DNA from: Neocallimastix lanati (nom. inval.)
Lineage: Eukaryota; Neocallimastigomycota; Neocallimastigomycetes; Neocallimastigales; Neocallimastigaceae
Assembly (NCBI GenBank): GCA_016946835.1
Contig: JACVTC010000125.1
Location: 1 to 64,000 of the forward strand
Length of the DNA: 64,000 nt
Reading direction: 5' to 3'
Part shown: positions 45,853-56,458 of the stretch, piece after piece
How positions within the stretch are numbered: position 1 is the first letter of the stretch
Layout: every line of letters starts with the position of its first letter
Position numbers and translations under genes: made by a program
The notes under the pieces: generated by a model
The model's database searches: none
Seen by the model: only the letters and a program-made list of their open reading frames with translations
What the model was told of the DNA's origin: nothing

Positions 45853-47094
45853 TATAGTAACATTGGAGTTGTATAATTAATAATATCATGTAATTTCTAC
45901 ATATTATCGTTTTAATGAATCTATTGTATTTTTTTTTTAGCATTATTTTGTATATGAATTTTTCTATAGTATTATTTAAACTCTCATGTAGCTATTGTAA
46001 AATGGAAATGTAGGAGACTGATTTACTTCAGAGCTTGTGTTTAATACATAATTTAACGGATGGGAATCTTTTTATAGTTTTTCACTACTAATATATATAT
46101 ATATTTTTTTTAAATTTAATTATAGCTAATTTATGATTATTCAACAGAAATTTTTTTTTTTTTACGTTTTAAAGAGCTTTATTAATTGAAAGAATAGCAA
46201 TTATTCAAAGGATAAAAGGAAACGATTAATTCATTTTAACAGTATATACGAGTAGTTTTGTATCAATAACTTTCTAACCCTTGTGAAAAATTATAAATAT
46301 TATAACAGCAATACCGGATAAAATCAATTATTTACAAAATCATCAAGAACAACGATATATTTCAAGCTTTCATATATTCAACACTAACAATTTTTTTTTT
46401 AATATTATTTAAAAGGAGTTTACTTTCTCTTTTTATTTTTTTATTTTTGTTGCCTTGGTCTTCCCAAATTCCTTAGTGCATCAGAATCTTTCCAGTAATC
46501 TTTAGAAAGACTATGACCTGAAGAATCTGACCCTAAGAATTTATAATGAGAATGCCAAACTTTTAATTTTTCATCTGTAGAAGAAACAAGTTCATTATTA
46601 TAATTTTTAATAGGACGAGAGAGACCGTGAAAGATTGATTATTTATTCTTACATTATTTTTAACCTATTTCCATGCTTTCCTACTATCCTTTTTAAGAGC
46701 TAACGAAACATCCAATTTTAATCCAATATAAATATTCTTTTTTCCTAAATTCGTTACATTTTTTATGAATTGATACACAAAGTCTGTTATACGAGTCAAC
46801 TATTTTAGCAAATTCATTGGAATCATTTGCAGAAACATAACGCTTAATTTGTTTGTATTTAATATGCTTTATCTTTTGAAGACAATAAAATTTTCGTGAC
46901 ATTCTAAACATCGCTTTCCTAATTACTGTTGAAGATGTAATCGATAAATCCTTAGCTATGGAAATGGTAGTATTAATGAACTTTTCAATAACACAATCTA
47001 TTGAAAGTTCTTCATTTTCTATTTCTTCACTAAGAATTTCAAATTTATTGTGATGACATATTTCTTTCTTTTGTTCAAGACATTTATACCTATC

Positions 47095-47830
47095 TCATCT
47101 TACAAATTTTTTTGGTAACAAAAATGATTCATCTGTGGCAATTTTCTTACAATAAACCATGAGAGGTATATGATCAGATACAGAAGGATAATCAACAAAA
47201 TAAGCACTTGATATTTTAACCAGCATACTTGAATTGACTAACGCATGATCAATATCTGATGAATAACTACCTCTTGTCCATGAAATAGGTAAACCATTAA
47301 TCGGAAGAATAAACCAGTTATCAAGGTTACTATTGGATAATTTATCTTGTAAATCAGAGGTACTCATGTTAAATTCTCCAAGAAGAATAGATGGATGATT
47401 AGTGTGATTCTGAAGCCATGAGAAAACTTCTGAAAATGCATATCGGACTTGTAATGAGTGTTTCTTAGTGGGAATATGGACATTACCAACATAGACTATA
47501 AGTTGTTAAAGACACAAGATAAGTATAGGAATTATCTTCTAGTACTGCTTGACATGAGACATGATAACCAAGATATAAACCTCTGCAACCTGGAGTAGTA
47601 GGATCCATTCTTTTCAAGAAATATTTATAGTTGGGAAGTGTTACTTTACATGGATTTCTAGCTTCATTGGTAGCATTACCTGCTTCCCGAAAACATATAA
47701 ATAATGGTTTAAATATTGTGTTGAAGTACTCAATACTATCTCTTTTCACAAAATTCCATCCGTTGGTATTCCAACAAAGACAAAAAGAAAATTTTCCTGT
47801 GTTAGAATGTGAAAATGGATTTTGAGAATT
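47095..47830 (-). pseudogene. LINE F apurinic-type endonuclease relic
   Basis: Contains WNTNGWN, CFREAGN (catalytic Glu kept), RGLYLGYHVSCQA, GEFN (Asp to Glu change relative to GDFN), SDIDHALVN and SDHIPL. At least two frames are used, so it is inactive. The motifs place it in the EEP/APE endonuclease of non-LTR retrotransposons. Confidence 0.75.
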
Positions 47831-47853
47831 AAGATTAGGAATATTGGGAGCAA

Positions 47854-48198
47854 TTAGTTTATGATTGCCATTATTAAATGCCGAAAAGAAACCTTATGAT
47901 TCCATTCAGAACATCTACAATATGAAATTTTAACTCCTGATAGTGCTTTTTTAAATACTTTTTTAAATTTTTTGAGATTGAAATTTGGATTGTATACTTT
48001 TATCCTGAAGAAGCTATCATTGAAATTGGTAATTCTTTTTACTGACAAAATATTAACATTGAATTTTTTGCATTTAGAATGAATAAATTCCTTCATTTTA
48101 GCATTAGTCCATGAGTGTATACCACGGATAAAAATCAACCCTGTGTTGTCAATAGATGTTCCATAGCAGCGAGAACCCCGGTGAAATATCTTTTCCAT
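47854..48198 (-). pseudogene. LINE F N-terminal (RRM-like) domain
   Basis: 114 residues, matching residues 12-115 of the LINE D protein: RGSRCYGTSIDNTGLIFIRG against RGSRCHGIPMENTKLLFIRG, then ILSVKRITNFNDSFFRIKVY. Strand-helix-strand-strand-helix-strand order as in an RRM. The frame closes before the endonuclease region, so the original ORF is broken here. Confidence 0.7.
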
Positions 48199-48275
48199 AA
48201 TGAATTAAAAAGACTACAATTTAAAAAAATGAAACAATGAAAACTAAAATTCTAAAAACTAAGAAATATAGATAA

Positions 48276-48276
<1 letters not shown>

Positions 48277-48306
<30 letters not shown>

Positions 48307-49070
48307 GGCAGCAAACTTGTTTCATCTTTATTAATTAAATATTTGATAAAATACATGTAATAAAATAATAAAAAAAAAAGAAAGATAAAAAAATAAAAAA
48401 AAAATAAAACACAAAATAAAATAAAATAATGGTATAATATATTCTAGTTTCATTTAATTAATATTTGTAAGACTTCACAAGGGCATTATTATACTGAAGT
48501 ATAATAATTAACTTTGACTTCGCAATGTTAATCATAATTTTAAGATACAAAATTATGATCTTCATTGGTTGCGCTAGCCCTGCTGGCCTGTTTTACTGTT
48601 TCTTCAGCATTGACGCTCTTGGTAGTAGTAGTACGATTCGATTTGAACCTATTGAACAAAGACCATTGCTGGCCAATAGCAATAGGTATAATCGACTGGA
48701 GAAGTGCCGCAGTAACCACTAAGAACGGAGTATCAGAATAAGCACCTGATTTCATCTGGCACTTAAATAGATCCTTCCATTCCCTTGTACTGTTATTAAT
48801 ACTTCAACCTCCAAGAAGGAAATGAAACACTTTTTCATACACATTAGAATCAATATACACATAATTTTCAATACTATTACTAACATTACTAAAAATACTA
48901 TTACTAGTAATACTATAACTATTATTACTATTACTATTATTACTATTACTATTATCATTATTACTATTAACTATATCATTTGTTAGGTTGCCACGGTTAA
49001 AAGCATTATATAAAAGTAAAATTTTATCATTAACTTTACTACGAATATGATTGAAAAATGGACAATCAAT

Positions 49071-49072
<2 letters not shown>
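48277..49072 (-). mobile_element. LINE A': 5'-truncated copy of the 3' end of LINE D
   Basis: The body 48304-49072 is nearly identical to 51782-52550 of LINE D, from the 3' UTR end (AACGGCAGCAAACTTG on the plus strand) to the GACAATCAATTA point. Only the last ~130 codons of the ORF remain (FLLGG, then KSGAYSDTPFLVVTAALLQS to the stop at 48540). The poly(A) tail is the T run at 48277-48303. Its truncated 5' end is fused directly to the poly(A) tail of LINE B. High identity to D implies a young insertion. Confidence 0.88.
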
Positions 49073-49116
<44 letters not shown>

Positions 49117-50188
49117 CAGGGAAGAGAATACACTTCCAAAACTTTATTAATTTTTATTAAAAAAATACATGTAGGTGAAAAAGTACATTTAAAATTAAAA
49201 ATAAAAATAAAAAGTTAAAAAATTAAAAAATAAAAAAGCTCGAAAATACTATGTATGTATTTCGGCAAGTTGTACTTTGCGAGAATTTTTCCCTTCCTAT
49301 CAAATAAAAAAGAAATAAAATTTAGAAGTAACATCTTTAAAATAGATAGTGTGGTGTCCACTAAACTCTCCCCGGATTCATCATTTATTGAGCTACTGGG
49401 GCGAGAATCACCCTTCGTAGTAATAGATGATAATCCTGTATTATCATTATGCCTTATCAGTACGACGTCGACGCTCTTGGTTAAGTTTGGTATTTTGCAA
49501 TACCTATCAAATAATAGCTCAAACGAACTACTAATGATAGGTATTGCACTTGTTAAGAATTCCGCCAAGCCCACAATTTTTGGAACAGGTGACTCAGATG
49601 AACCTTTGAAAAGTAGTTCATTTAATTGTCTCTGTTCCCCACTATCGAAATGTAGCTCATTTAAAACTAAAGTCCCACCAAGAAGGAACAAGTGTATGTA
49701 ATGATTGATATAATCTTCAAAATTAGAAATAGAGTCATAGGAAGAAAGAGGATTAAACGCTCTAATCTTCCTAAGGAATAAAACATAGAGATCATCGATG
49801 AAATTTAAAGAATTCCATCTAAAAGATGCAAGAGCATCGCATTTAAAAATCCAATGTTCAAAAGATTGTTTATCTTCGCCACAACAGGGGCAAGACTTGG
49901 AACAATCTTCTGAAACTCTACCCATTCTAATAGCAATAGTAGTATTGTATTTATAACCACAGCGTAAACGTATAATCCACGAAAACCCTAAGTTGAATTG
50001 GGGATATTTTAAGCTAAGCATAATTATAGCTTTATTGTTTGAGAACTTATTACAATCGTAATTTTGACCTTTAATACCTTGAAATTTGGCAACTTATTTC
50101 CAGTAACGTTCTAAAATATCGTCATATTTTTCACATTTATATTTTTTGATTTTTTAAAACAGTGTTCTAGATTCTTTAGTCCAGGAAT

Positions 50189-50190
<2 letters not shown>
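49073..50190 (-). mobile_element. LINE B: 5'-truncated, distinct subfamily
   Basis: The 3' end reads AATAAAGTTTTGGAAGTG...CCCTGTCT followed by about 40 A (T run 49073-49113). The body starts, after truncation, at the block WTKESRTL (near 50170) and runs to the C-terminus. It is clearly related to LINE C at protein level but far from identical. Its 5' truncation point abuts the poly(A) of LINE C at 50191. Confidence 0.85.
49215..50021 (-). pseudogene. LINE B C-terminal ORF fragment
   Basis: 268 residues beginning LSLKYPQFNLGFSWIIRLRC, matching LSLKYSQFSLGFFWIGRIKC of LINE C. It includes the zinc-knuckle block CPCCGEDKQSFEHWIFKC (CX2CX8HX4C), FLLGG, LAEFLTSAIPI and the C-terminal SVDVVLIRHND. 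No RT domain remains. Confidence 0.85.
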
Positions 50191-50225
<35 letters not shown>

Positions 50226-50329
50226 CTAGGAATAAACTTTATTTAATAATATTTTTTTTTTTAAAAAAAAATACATGAAGTTTAAATACATGAAATTTTT
50301 TTTTTTTTTTATATATTAATATTAAAAAA

Positions 50330-51652
50330 CTACGTTATGAGATTCGAGGACGAAAAGGCCTCTAACTCTTCCCATTCATCGAAGATAACTCCATGTGGAT
50401 GAAAATTATCATTCGAATCTGTATCAGAATTTCTTCTTTGCCTTATCGTTACGACGTCGACGCTCTTGACAACGGTAGGTCTAACACTATACAAATCGAT
50501 CATGGTGTAAAAATCACCAATCACAATAGGCATAATGTTAGTAAGGAATTCCGCAAGCCCCACAAAATATGAAATCGGGAAAGAAGACTCGTTCGAAGGT
50601 GATTGAAAAATATTATTAATATATCGCCTTCTTTCCCCCGAGCCGATCTTTAAGATTTCAAATACTGCATTTCCGCCAAGAAGGAGACACAGCACGTAAA
50701 AATTGATATTATCATCAAAATCTTCCTCTTTATCATCAGGAATGTTCAATGATTTCTCATGAACAATAAGAGAAAAATTAATAAAAATTTCATCAACAAA
50801 GGGAATGAAATGTTGCCTAAATTCTTCAAATTTAGGACATAAAAGTATCCAGTGTGTAAAACTAGGTATGCTGTTACTCTCACCACAACAAGGGCAGTAT
50901 GTTGGGCAATTTTCTGATACTAGATTACTTTTAACATACGTTTTTACATCAAATTTGAATCCACATTTAATTCGTCCAATCCAAAAAAATCCAAGAGAAA
51001 ATTGTGAATATTTAAGTGATAGACGTTGAATAAATTTTTTAAAACCAAATTTAAATTTCTTGTATTTTGTAGATCTGATCGCAGGAGTGCTTGAATAATG
51101 AATATTTTCCCAGTAAAACTTCCTTATTTCTCCAGGAAGTTTATTATTGTGCTTGTGTACTGCTAAACTCCGTGCTTTTTTCGTCCATGAATAGTGAGAA
51201 AGTGTAGGTATATTTTTGACTAAATGAGAAATAATACAAGAAGAATCTTTCCACTTTTTAAAGCATCGAATCATCGCCTTAGCACAAAAACTAGCTATAG
51301 GAGGTATAGAAAGTTCCTTAGACATATTGTAAATTGAAGTATTGGAGGTTTTATTTTTAAACCCGAAACTCCAGTACAAACCTCGATTAAAAGCAGTTTG
51401 AGCTTTTTCAGTATTCTTTTTATTTGAACCAAGTAAGGGAGCATAATAAAGAACTGAACTAAGGACAAAAGAAACTAGTATACGAGTTTTAAAGTAGAAA
51501 GGAACATTCCTATTGGTTAAAAAACTAAAGAAAGAGTTAACTGTATAATTAATTTTACTATTCATCTTAGCAATAATAGGTTTTAAATCCAACGATTCAT
51601 TAAAAGGTATACCAAGATATGTATATTGATTAGTGCTTGGTATATAGTTCAT
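50330..51652 (-). pseudogene. LINE C C-terminal ORF (post-RT region)
   Basis: 440 residues from a Met that is internal to the original protein. The frame stays open upstream of this Met for TFRLG, which matches TFYLAG of LINE D, so the Met is not a true start. It includes YTYLGIPFNESLDLKPIIAK, LSIPPIASFCAKAMIRCF, YSWTKKARSLAVHK, the zinc knuckle CPCCGESNSIPSFTHWILLC, FLLGGNAVFE equivalents and SVDVVTIRQRRN. RT and endonuclease are missing. Confidence 0.85.
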
Positions 51653-51678
51653 ACCAAGTCTAAATGTAGACTTGGTAT
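51651..51678. repeat. Perfect 12-bp hairpin at a LINE C frameshift
   Basis: ATACCAAGTCTA - AATG - TAGACTTGGTAT. The ATACCAAG arm also recurs just outside (near 51635-51645 in inverted sense). The reading frame of the LINE changes within these bases. Confidence 0.8.
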
Positions 51679-51747
51679 ATATTCATAATGTCTTGAAGGT
51701 ATAAAATTCTTTGGTTTAACAACTAGTGTAGCGCATTTATTGATTCC

Positions 51748-51784
<37 letters not shown>

Positions 51785-52018
51785 GGCAGCAAACTTGTTT
51801 CATCTTTATTAATTAAATATTTGATAAAATACATGTAATAAAATAATAAAAAAAAAAGAAAGATAAAAAAATAAACAAAAAATAAAACACAAAATAAAAA
51901 TAAAATAATGGTATAATATATTCTAGTTTCATTTAATTAATATTTGTAAGACTTCACAAGGGCATTATTATACTGAAGTATAATAATTAACTTTGACTTC
52001 GCAATGTTAATCATAATT

Positions 52019-55000
52019 TTAAGATACAAAATTATGATCTTCATTGGTTGCGCTAGCCCTGCTGGCCTGTCTTACTGTTTCTTCAGCATTGACGCTCTTG
52101 GTAGTAGTAGTACGATTCGATTTGAACCTATTGAACAAAGACCATTGCTGGCCAATAGCAATAGGTATAATCGATTGGAGAAGTGCCGCAGTAACCACTA
52201 AGAACGGAGTATCAGAATAAGCACCTGATTTCATCTGGCACTTAAACAGATCCTTCCATTCCCTTGTACTGTTATTAATACTTCGACCTCCAAGAAGGAA
52301 ATTAAACACTTTTTCACACACACTAGAATCAATATACACATTATTTTCAATACTATTACTAACATTACTAAAAATACTATTACTAATATTATTATTACTA
52401 TTATAACTATTACTATTATTACTATTACTATTATCATTATTACTATTAACAATATCATTTGTTAGGTTGCCACGGTAAAAAGCATTATATAAAAATAAAA
52501 TTTTATCATTAACTTTACTACGAGTATGATTGAAAAAGGGACAATCAATTAACCAATGACTTATCCATTGTTTATTACTTTTACAACAGGGACAAAAATT
52601 AGGACACATTTGGTCCACTATTTTTGCAGCTTTAGCAATTCTAGCATCTAATCTATATCCGCTTCGTGCTCTCAATAGCCAATAGAAACCATATGAAAGA
52701 TCAGGATAGTCATAACAAAGTTTTATAAATTTTGATGTTTCTTCGAATTTGTTTTTGTCATAAAACTCAGCTTTAATAGAATTGATTTTCATATCTCTTT
52801 TCCAATAAAAATCCTTGATTTTATTATCGTTATTACCTCTTTTCTCTAGTTTACGTTTAAGAGTTCTACTTTCTTTTGTCCATGTATATTTTCTAGATTT
52901 TGGAATATTATTAACTAAATAGGAAATAATACAATTTGAATTTTTCCATTTATCAAAACATTTGACCTGAGACAAAGCACACTTAGCTGACAATGGAGGA
53001 ATATGTAAATCTTTTGAAATAGAATATACATTAATAAATGATTTGGCTTTTTGTATACCTGCAATCCATCTTAATCCTTTATTAATTAATTTCTGAGTAT
53101 TATTTGTTCTCGTTTTATTCGAACCAAGTAAAGGTGCAAAGTAAGAGACTTTACTAAGTACATAAGAGTTAATTATAATCTTCTTAAATGGAATAGGAAT
53201 TTTGGAATTTGAAAGAAATTTACTAACAGAAAAGAAAGCTTTAGTTACTTTAGAGTTAAGTAATTTAATAATAGGTTTCAACGATAAGCTTTTATCAAAT
53301 GGTATACCTAAATAGGTATAACATTTAGTTATTGGAATTGGTTGACCAGCAAGATAAAAAGTAGGATCTCTTTTATTTTGAAAAAGAGGTGTGTCTGGTC
53401 GAATCACCATCGTTGCACACTTATTAATTCCAAAATTCATCATATTAAATTTAGCCCATTCATTTACCTTCTTAAGCATTTTTTTCAACTTAGTTCTTGA
53501 CGGTGCGCATAGAACAATATCATCTGCAAAGAGTCCACCACAACATCTAGATTCGCCTAAAGGAATTCCAAGTTCTGAAACATCATTAAAAATGTCATTA
53601 ATAAAAAGATTGAAAAGAATTGGTGATAGTGGACAACCTTGTCTAACTCCTTTCATAATATTAAAATATTCCGAATATTGATCATCAATTTTAACACTAG
53701 CTTTGGATGTCAAATATAGATTTTTTATAAATTGATAACATTTACCTCTAATACCTAAAGCATCTAATTTATATAAAATATTACCTATTGGAACAGAATC
53801 ATATGCCTTTTTTAAATCTAGAAAAGCTAGGTAAGTTTCTTTATTATCATTTTTACGCCTTTGACAAATTTCTCGAATTGAAATAAATAAACTAACACAT
53901 TCTTCTTTTGTACGAAATCCAAATTGCTCTGGCCTAATAAAATTATTTTTAAGTCCATATTCTGAAATTCTTTTGGAGACTATTTTCGAAATGAGTTTAA
54001 TACCATTGTTAATCAGAGAGATACCTCGATAATTGTCACAATCAGATAGATCATCTCCTTTTTTAGGAATAGATATAATACTTGCTTCATTCCATGAGCT
54101 AGGAAATTCTCCATTCCAAATTCTTGAGTATATCTTCTGTAAACAATTTAAACCAGAAGAAGAATTATTTACTGAATTTTCGTCATCCGGAGGAATTAAA
54201 GCTTTATAAAATTCAATAGGAATTCCATCCGGGCCTGAAGCTTTAAAATTTGGAGTAGCCAAAATTGCTTCTCTAATTTCTTCTATACTGATGTCTTGAT
54301 TTATATCCCATTCATTGTGTCTCGTATACTTAAATGTTCCATTGGAAAATTTATTATACCATTCGATTAATGCACTATTGATATCAGAATGGCTTGAAGC
54401 AAGTTTTTTATAGTGATTGTGCCATACTTCTAACTGTTCTTTAGTAGAAGTAGCTAGTTTACCATTTTTGTCCTTTACTGGAGAATTTGACATATTTTTA
54501 AATTTATCTACTTTTGCTGTTGTTTTAAGCCATTTCCAAGCTTTTTTAGGGTTATGAGATTTCATATATTCACATCCTGTATTAATCCAATGTTGGTATT
54601 CAGTTTTCCTATAAATATTACACATATGATGAATAATTTTGCACATTCTATTATATTTATCAATTAATTCTTCAAATTCATCTAAATTATGATAAGAACC
54701 TCTTCTTTTAATGGATTTATATAATTTCATTTTGAGTTTTTGCAAATTAAATATTTTCTGCGACATATGAAAAAAAGATTTTCGAACTTCTGAAATTGAC
54801 GTGATATTAAGTTCCTTAGCAATATTGAATGAAGTTGAAATAAATTTCTTTGAAATATCATCAATACTAATATTAGGATCTGGAATCACTTCCTCTAATA
54901 CACTAAAATAGTTGTTGTCAAAAATTGATTCTTTTTCATTTATACATTTTAATCTATCCCATTTAACTGTCTTTTTAGGCAGAGAGAAAGAATTATCTGA

Positions 55001-56458
55001 ATTAACTGATGAAAAACATTTACTTTTTATTAATAAAGGTTTATGATCCGAAATGGGGGGAAAGTCAATAAAAGTACCATATGAAAGTAAATCTAACATA
55101 TGATCATTGACAATCGCATGATCTATATCAGATTCTCTATTACCTCTACTCCATGAAATTGGGGAGCCCCATAAGGGAAGAATTTTCCAATTACTAAATT
55201 TAGAGAGCAAATTACTTAATTTCTCAGTAGGTAAATTAAAATCACCAACCAACATTGAAGGATGAGAAGAGTGACTATTTAACCAAGACAATATTTCAAT
55301 TCTAGCAGCTCTAGCATGAAGGCTATGGCCACTATGAGGTACGTACACATTACCAATAGAACATTTAGTGAAATTCCAAAAATTATAAGTATACAAGGAA
55401 ATAATATACTCATAAGTGTTGTTTTCAAGAGAGGCTTGACAAGAATTATGAAACCCAATATAAAGACCTCTTTTACCGGGAATTTCATTATTAGCTTTTT
55501 TGAAGAAATGTTTGTAGTTTTTTAATGATACTCGACATGGATATTTACTGCTAGAACCTGAACCATTTCCTGTTTCCTGAAAGCATAAGAAAAGTGGTTT
55601 GTACATTGAAATAAAGAATTCAACACTGTCTTTTTTATCAAGGTTCCATCCATTAGTATTCCAACTGACACATAGAGAAAATTCTTTAACTGTATTATTA
55701 TTAATATGAGTGTTATTAATATTATTGGAATTATTATAATTGATTGAACTGAAATTTGAATTTGAATCTGAGCTTGAAACTGAATTTAAACATAAATTTG
55801 AAATTGAACTTGAACTTGTACTTGAACTTGTACTTGAACTTGAACTTGAAATTGTACTTGAACTTGGACTTGAACTTGAACTTGAACCTGTACTTGAACT
55901 TGTACTTAAACTTGTACTTGAACTTGAACTTGAGCTTGTACTTGAACTTGTACTTGAACTTGAACTTGAGCTTGTACTTGAACTTGAACATGAATCTGTA
56001 TTTGAACTTGAATTTGAATTTTGACTTGAATCTGCATTTGAATTTGAAGTAGTGAATAAGTTGATATTATAAGATGAATTCACTTTTTCTGATAAGGCAA
56101 AATGTTTCCTTTTGAGTGAAGAAAAACTGTATTTATTATTCCTTTTGCTACAATTAATAACGTTAATTGAAGCACGTTTGAAACTATTAACAATACAATC
56201 AGTAATAGATGATAATTCTTCTTCATTACCTACTATTTTAATTTTAAAGAATGCATCATTAAAATTAGCAATACGTTTAACTGATAAAACCTTATCATTT
56301 AATTCATTCAGAGTTTTCTTTAAATGTCTTCTCATTTTGATTTCTGGCCAAGATCGAAGTCCGCGGATAAAGAGTAGTTTCGTATTCTCCATTGGTATAC
56401 CGTGGCACCTTGAACCTCTTAGAATGAAATTCTTATTTCTTATAAATTGGATTTCCAT
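52019..56458 (-). CDS. LINE D polyprotein: RRM-like domain, endonuclease, reverse transcriptase, zinc knuckle
   Basis: 1,479 residues, uninterrupted. Residues 26-103 have a strand-helix-strand-strand-helix-strand pattern (LLFIRGL ... VLSVKRI ... FFKIKIV ... INVINC) like an RRM. Residues 140-235 are a Ser/Thr-rich linker and 236-256 are Asn-rich. The APE-type endonuclease (about 260-477) shows WNTNGWN, FQETG, GDFN (405-408), SDIDHAIVN and SDHKPL. The RT (about 725-1040) shows IPKKGD, YRGISLIN, GFR, FLDLKKAYDSV, RQGCPLSPILFN and the catalytic FADD (977-980). A CX2CX8HX4C knuckle lies at 1289-1306. No RNase H domain seen. The enzyme would nick target DNA and copy its own RNA onto the nick (TPRT). 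Clade is uncertain; the endonuclease, C-terminal CCHC and A-tail resemble L1/Tx1-type elements. All key catalytic residues I can check are present. Confidence 0.93.
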   Translation of the reverse strand: MEIQFIRNKNFILRGSRCHGIPMENTKLLFIRGLRSWPEIKMRRHLKKTLNELNDKVLSVKRIANFNDAFFKIKIVGNEEELSSITDCIVNSFKRASINVINCSKRNNKYSFSSLKRKHFALSEKVNSSYNINLFTTSNSNADSSQNSNSSSNTDSCSSSSTSSSSSSSTSSSTSSSSSSSTSLSTSSSTGSSSSSSPSSSTISSSSSSTSSSTSSSSISNLCLNSVSSSDSNSNFSSINYNNSNNINNTHINNNTVKEFSLCVSWNTNGWNLDKKDSVEFFISMYKPLFLCFQETGNGSGSSSKYPCRVSLKNYKHFFKKANNEIPGKRGLYIGFHNSCQASLENNTYEYIISLYTYNFWNFTKCSIGNVYVPHSGHSLHARAARIEILSWLNSHSSHPSMLVGDFNLPTEKLSNLLSKFSNWKILPLWGSPISWSRGNRESDIDHAIVNDHMLDLLSYGTFIDFPPISDHKPLLIKSKCFSSVNSDNSFSLPKKTVKWDRLKCINEKESIFDNNYFSVLEEVIPDPNISIDDISKKFISTSFNIAKELNITSISEVRKSFFHMSQKIFNLQKLKMKLYKSIKRRGSYHNLDEFEELIDKYNRMCKIIHHMCNIYRKTEYQHWINTGCEYMKSHNPKKAWKWLKTTAKVDKFKNMSNSPVKDKNGKLATSTKEQLEVWHNHYKKLASSHSDINSALIEWYNKFSNGTFKYTRHNEWDINQDISIEEIREAILATPNFKASGPDGIPIEFYKALIPPDDENSVNNSSSGLNCLQKIYSRIWNGEFPSSWNEASIISIPKKGDDLSDCDNYRGISLINNGIKLISKIVSKRISEYGLKNNFIRPEQFGFRTKEECVSLFISIREICQRRKNDNKETYLAFLDLKKAYDSVPIGNILYKLDALGIRGKCYQFIKNLYLTSKASVKIDDQYSEYFNIMKGVRQGCPLSPILFNLFINDIFNDVSELGIPLGESRCCGGLFADDIVLCAPSRTKLKKMLKKVNEWAKFNMMNFGINKCATMVIRPDTPLFQNKRDPTFYLAGQPIPITKCYTYLGIPFDKSLSLKPIIKLLNSKVTKAFFSVSKFLSNSKIPIPFKKIIINSYVLSKVSYFAPLLGSNKTRTNNTQKLINKGLRWIAGIQKAKSFINVYSISKDLHIPPLSAKCALSQVKCFDKWKNSNCIISYLVNNIPKSRKYTWTKESRTLKRKLEKRGNNDNKIKDFYWKRDMKINSIKAEFYDKNKFEETSKFIKLCYDYPDLSYGFYWLLRARSGYRLDARIAKAAKIVDQMCPNFCPCCKSNKQWISHWLIDCPFFNHTRSKVNDKILFLYNAFYRGNLTNDIVNSNNDNSNSNNSNSYNSNNNISNSIFSNVSNSIENNVYIDSSVCEKVFNFLLGGRSINNSTREWKDLFKCQMKSGAYSDTPFLVVTAALLQSIIPIAIGQQWSLFNRFKSNRTTTTKSVNAEETVRQASRASATNEDHNFVS
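55780..56040 (-). repeat. Degenerate hexanucleotide array coding the Ser/Thr linker of LINE D
   Basis: On the plus strand the units are CTTGAA and CTTGTA (with TTTGAA variants), about 40 copies. In the coding sense they read as Ser-Ser or Ser-Thr pairs. The array keeps frame because the unit is 6 bp. The plus-strand frames through it are artefacts. Confidence 0.8.

Larger units (their letters stand above)
46151..48276 (-). mobile_element. LINE F: 5' half plus 3' tail, reverse transcriptase missing
   Basis: The minus-strand 5' end lies just upstream of the start codon at 48198. The element encodes the N-terminal domain (48198-47854) and an endonuclease relic (about 47830-47095). The region before the reverse transcriptase follows, down to LKVWHSHYKFLG near 46540 and a stop near 46450. 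The catalytic RT domain is absent. About 290 bp further on is a LINE-type 3' end: AATAAAGCTCTTTAAAACGT then A12 (plus strand 46151-46185). So it looks like an internally deleted element rather than a 5'-truncated one. It differs strongly in sequence from LINE D and represents another subfamily. Several frameshifts and stops are present. Confidence 0.7.
50191..51752 (-). mobile_element. LINE C: 5'-truncated, near-identical to LINE E
   Basis: The 3' end reads AATAAAGTTTATTCCTAGTCT followed by about 32 A (T run 50191-50222). The body reaches back to the block FGINKCATLVVKP at the end of the RT domain (51752), where it meets the poly(A) of LINE D. Over the ~1.1 kb shared with LINE E (57004-58145) I see only a couple of substitutions. 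A frameshift lies at a 12-bp hairpin (51651-51678). Confidence 0.88.

Noticed and set aside
55740-56052. Plus-strand LELELEL- or LNLNLN-type frames
   Set aside because: Readings of the hexanucleotide array that codes the Ser/Thr linker of LINE D on the other strand.
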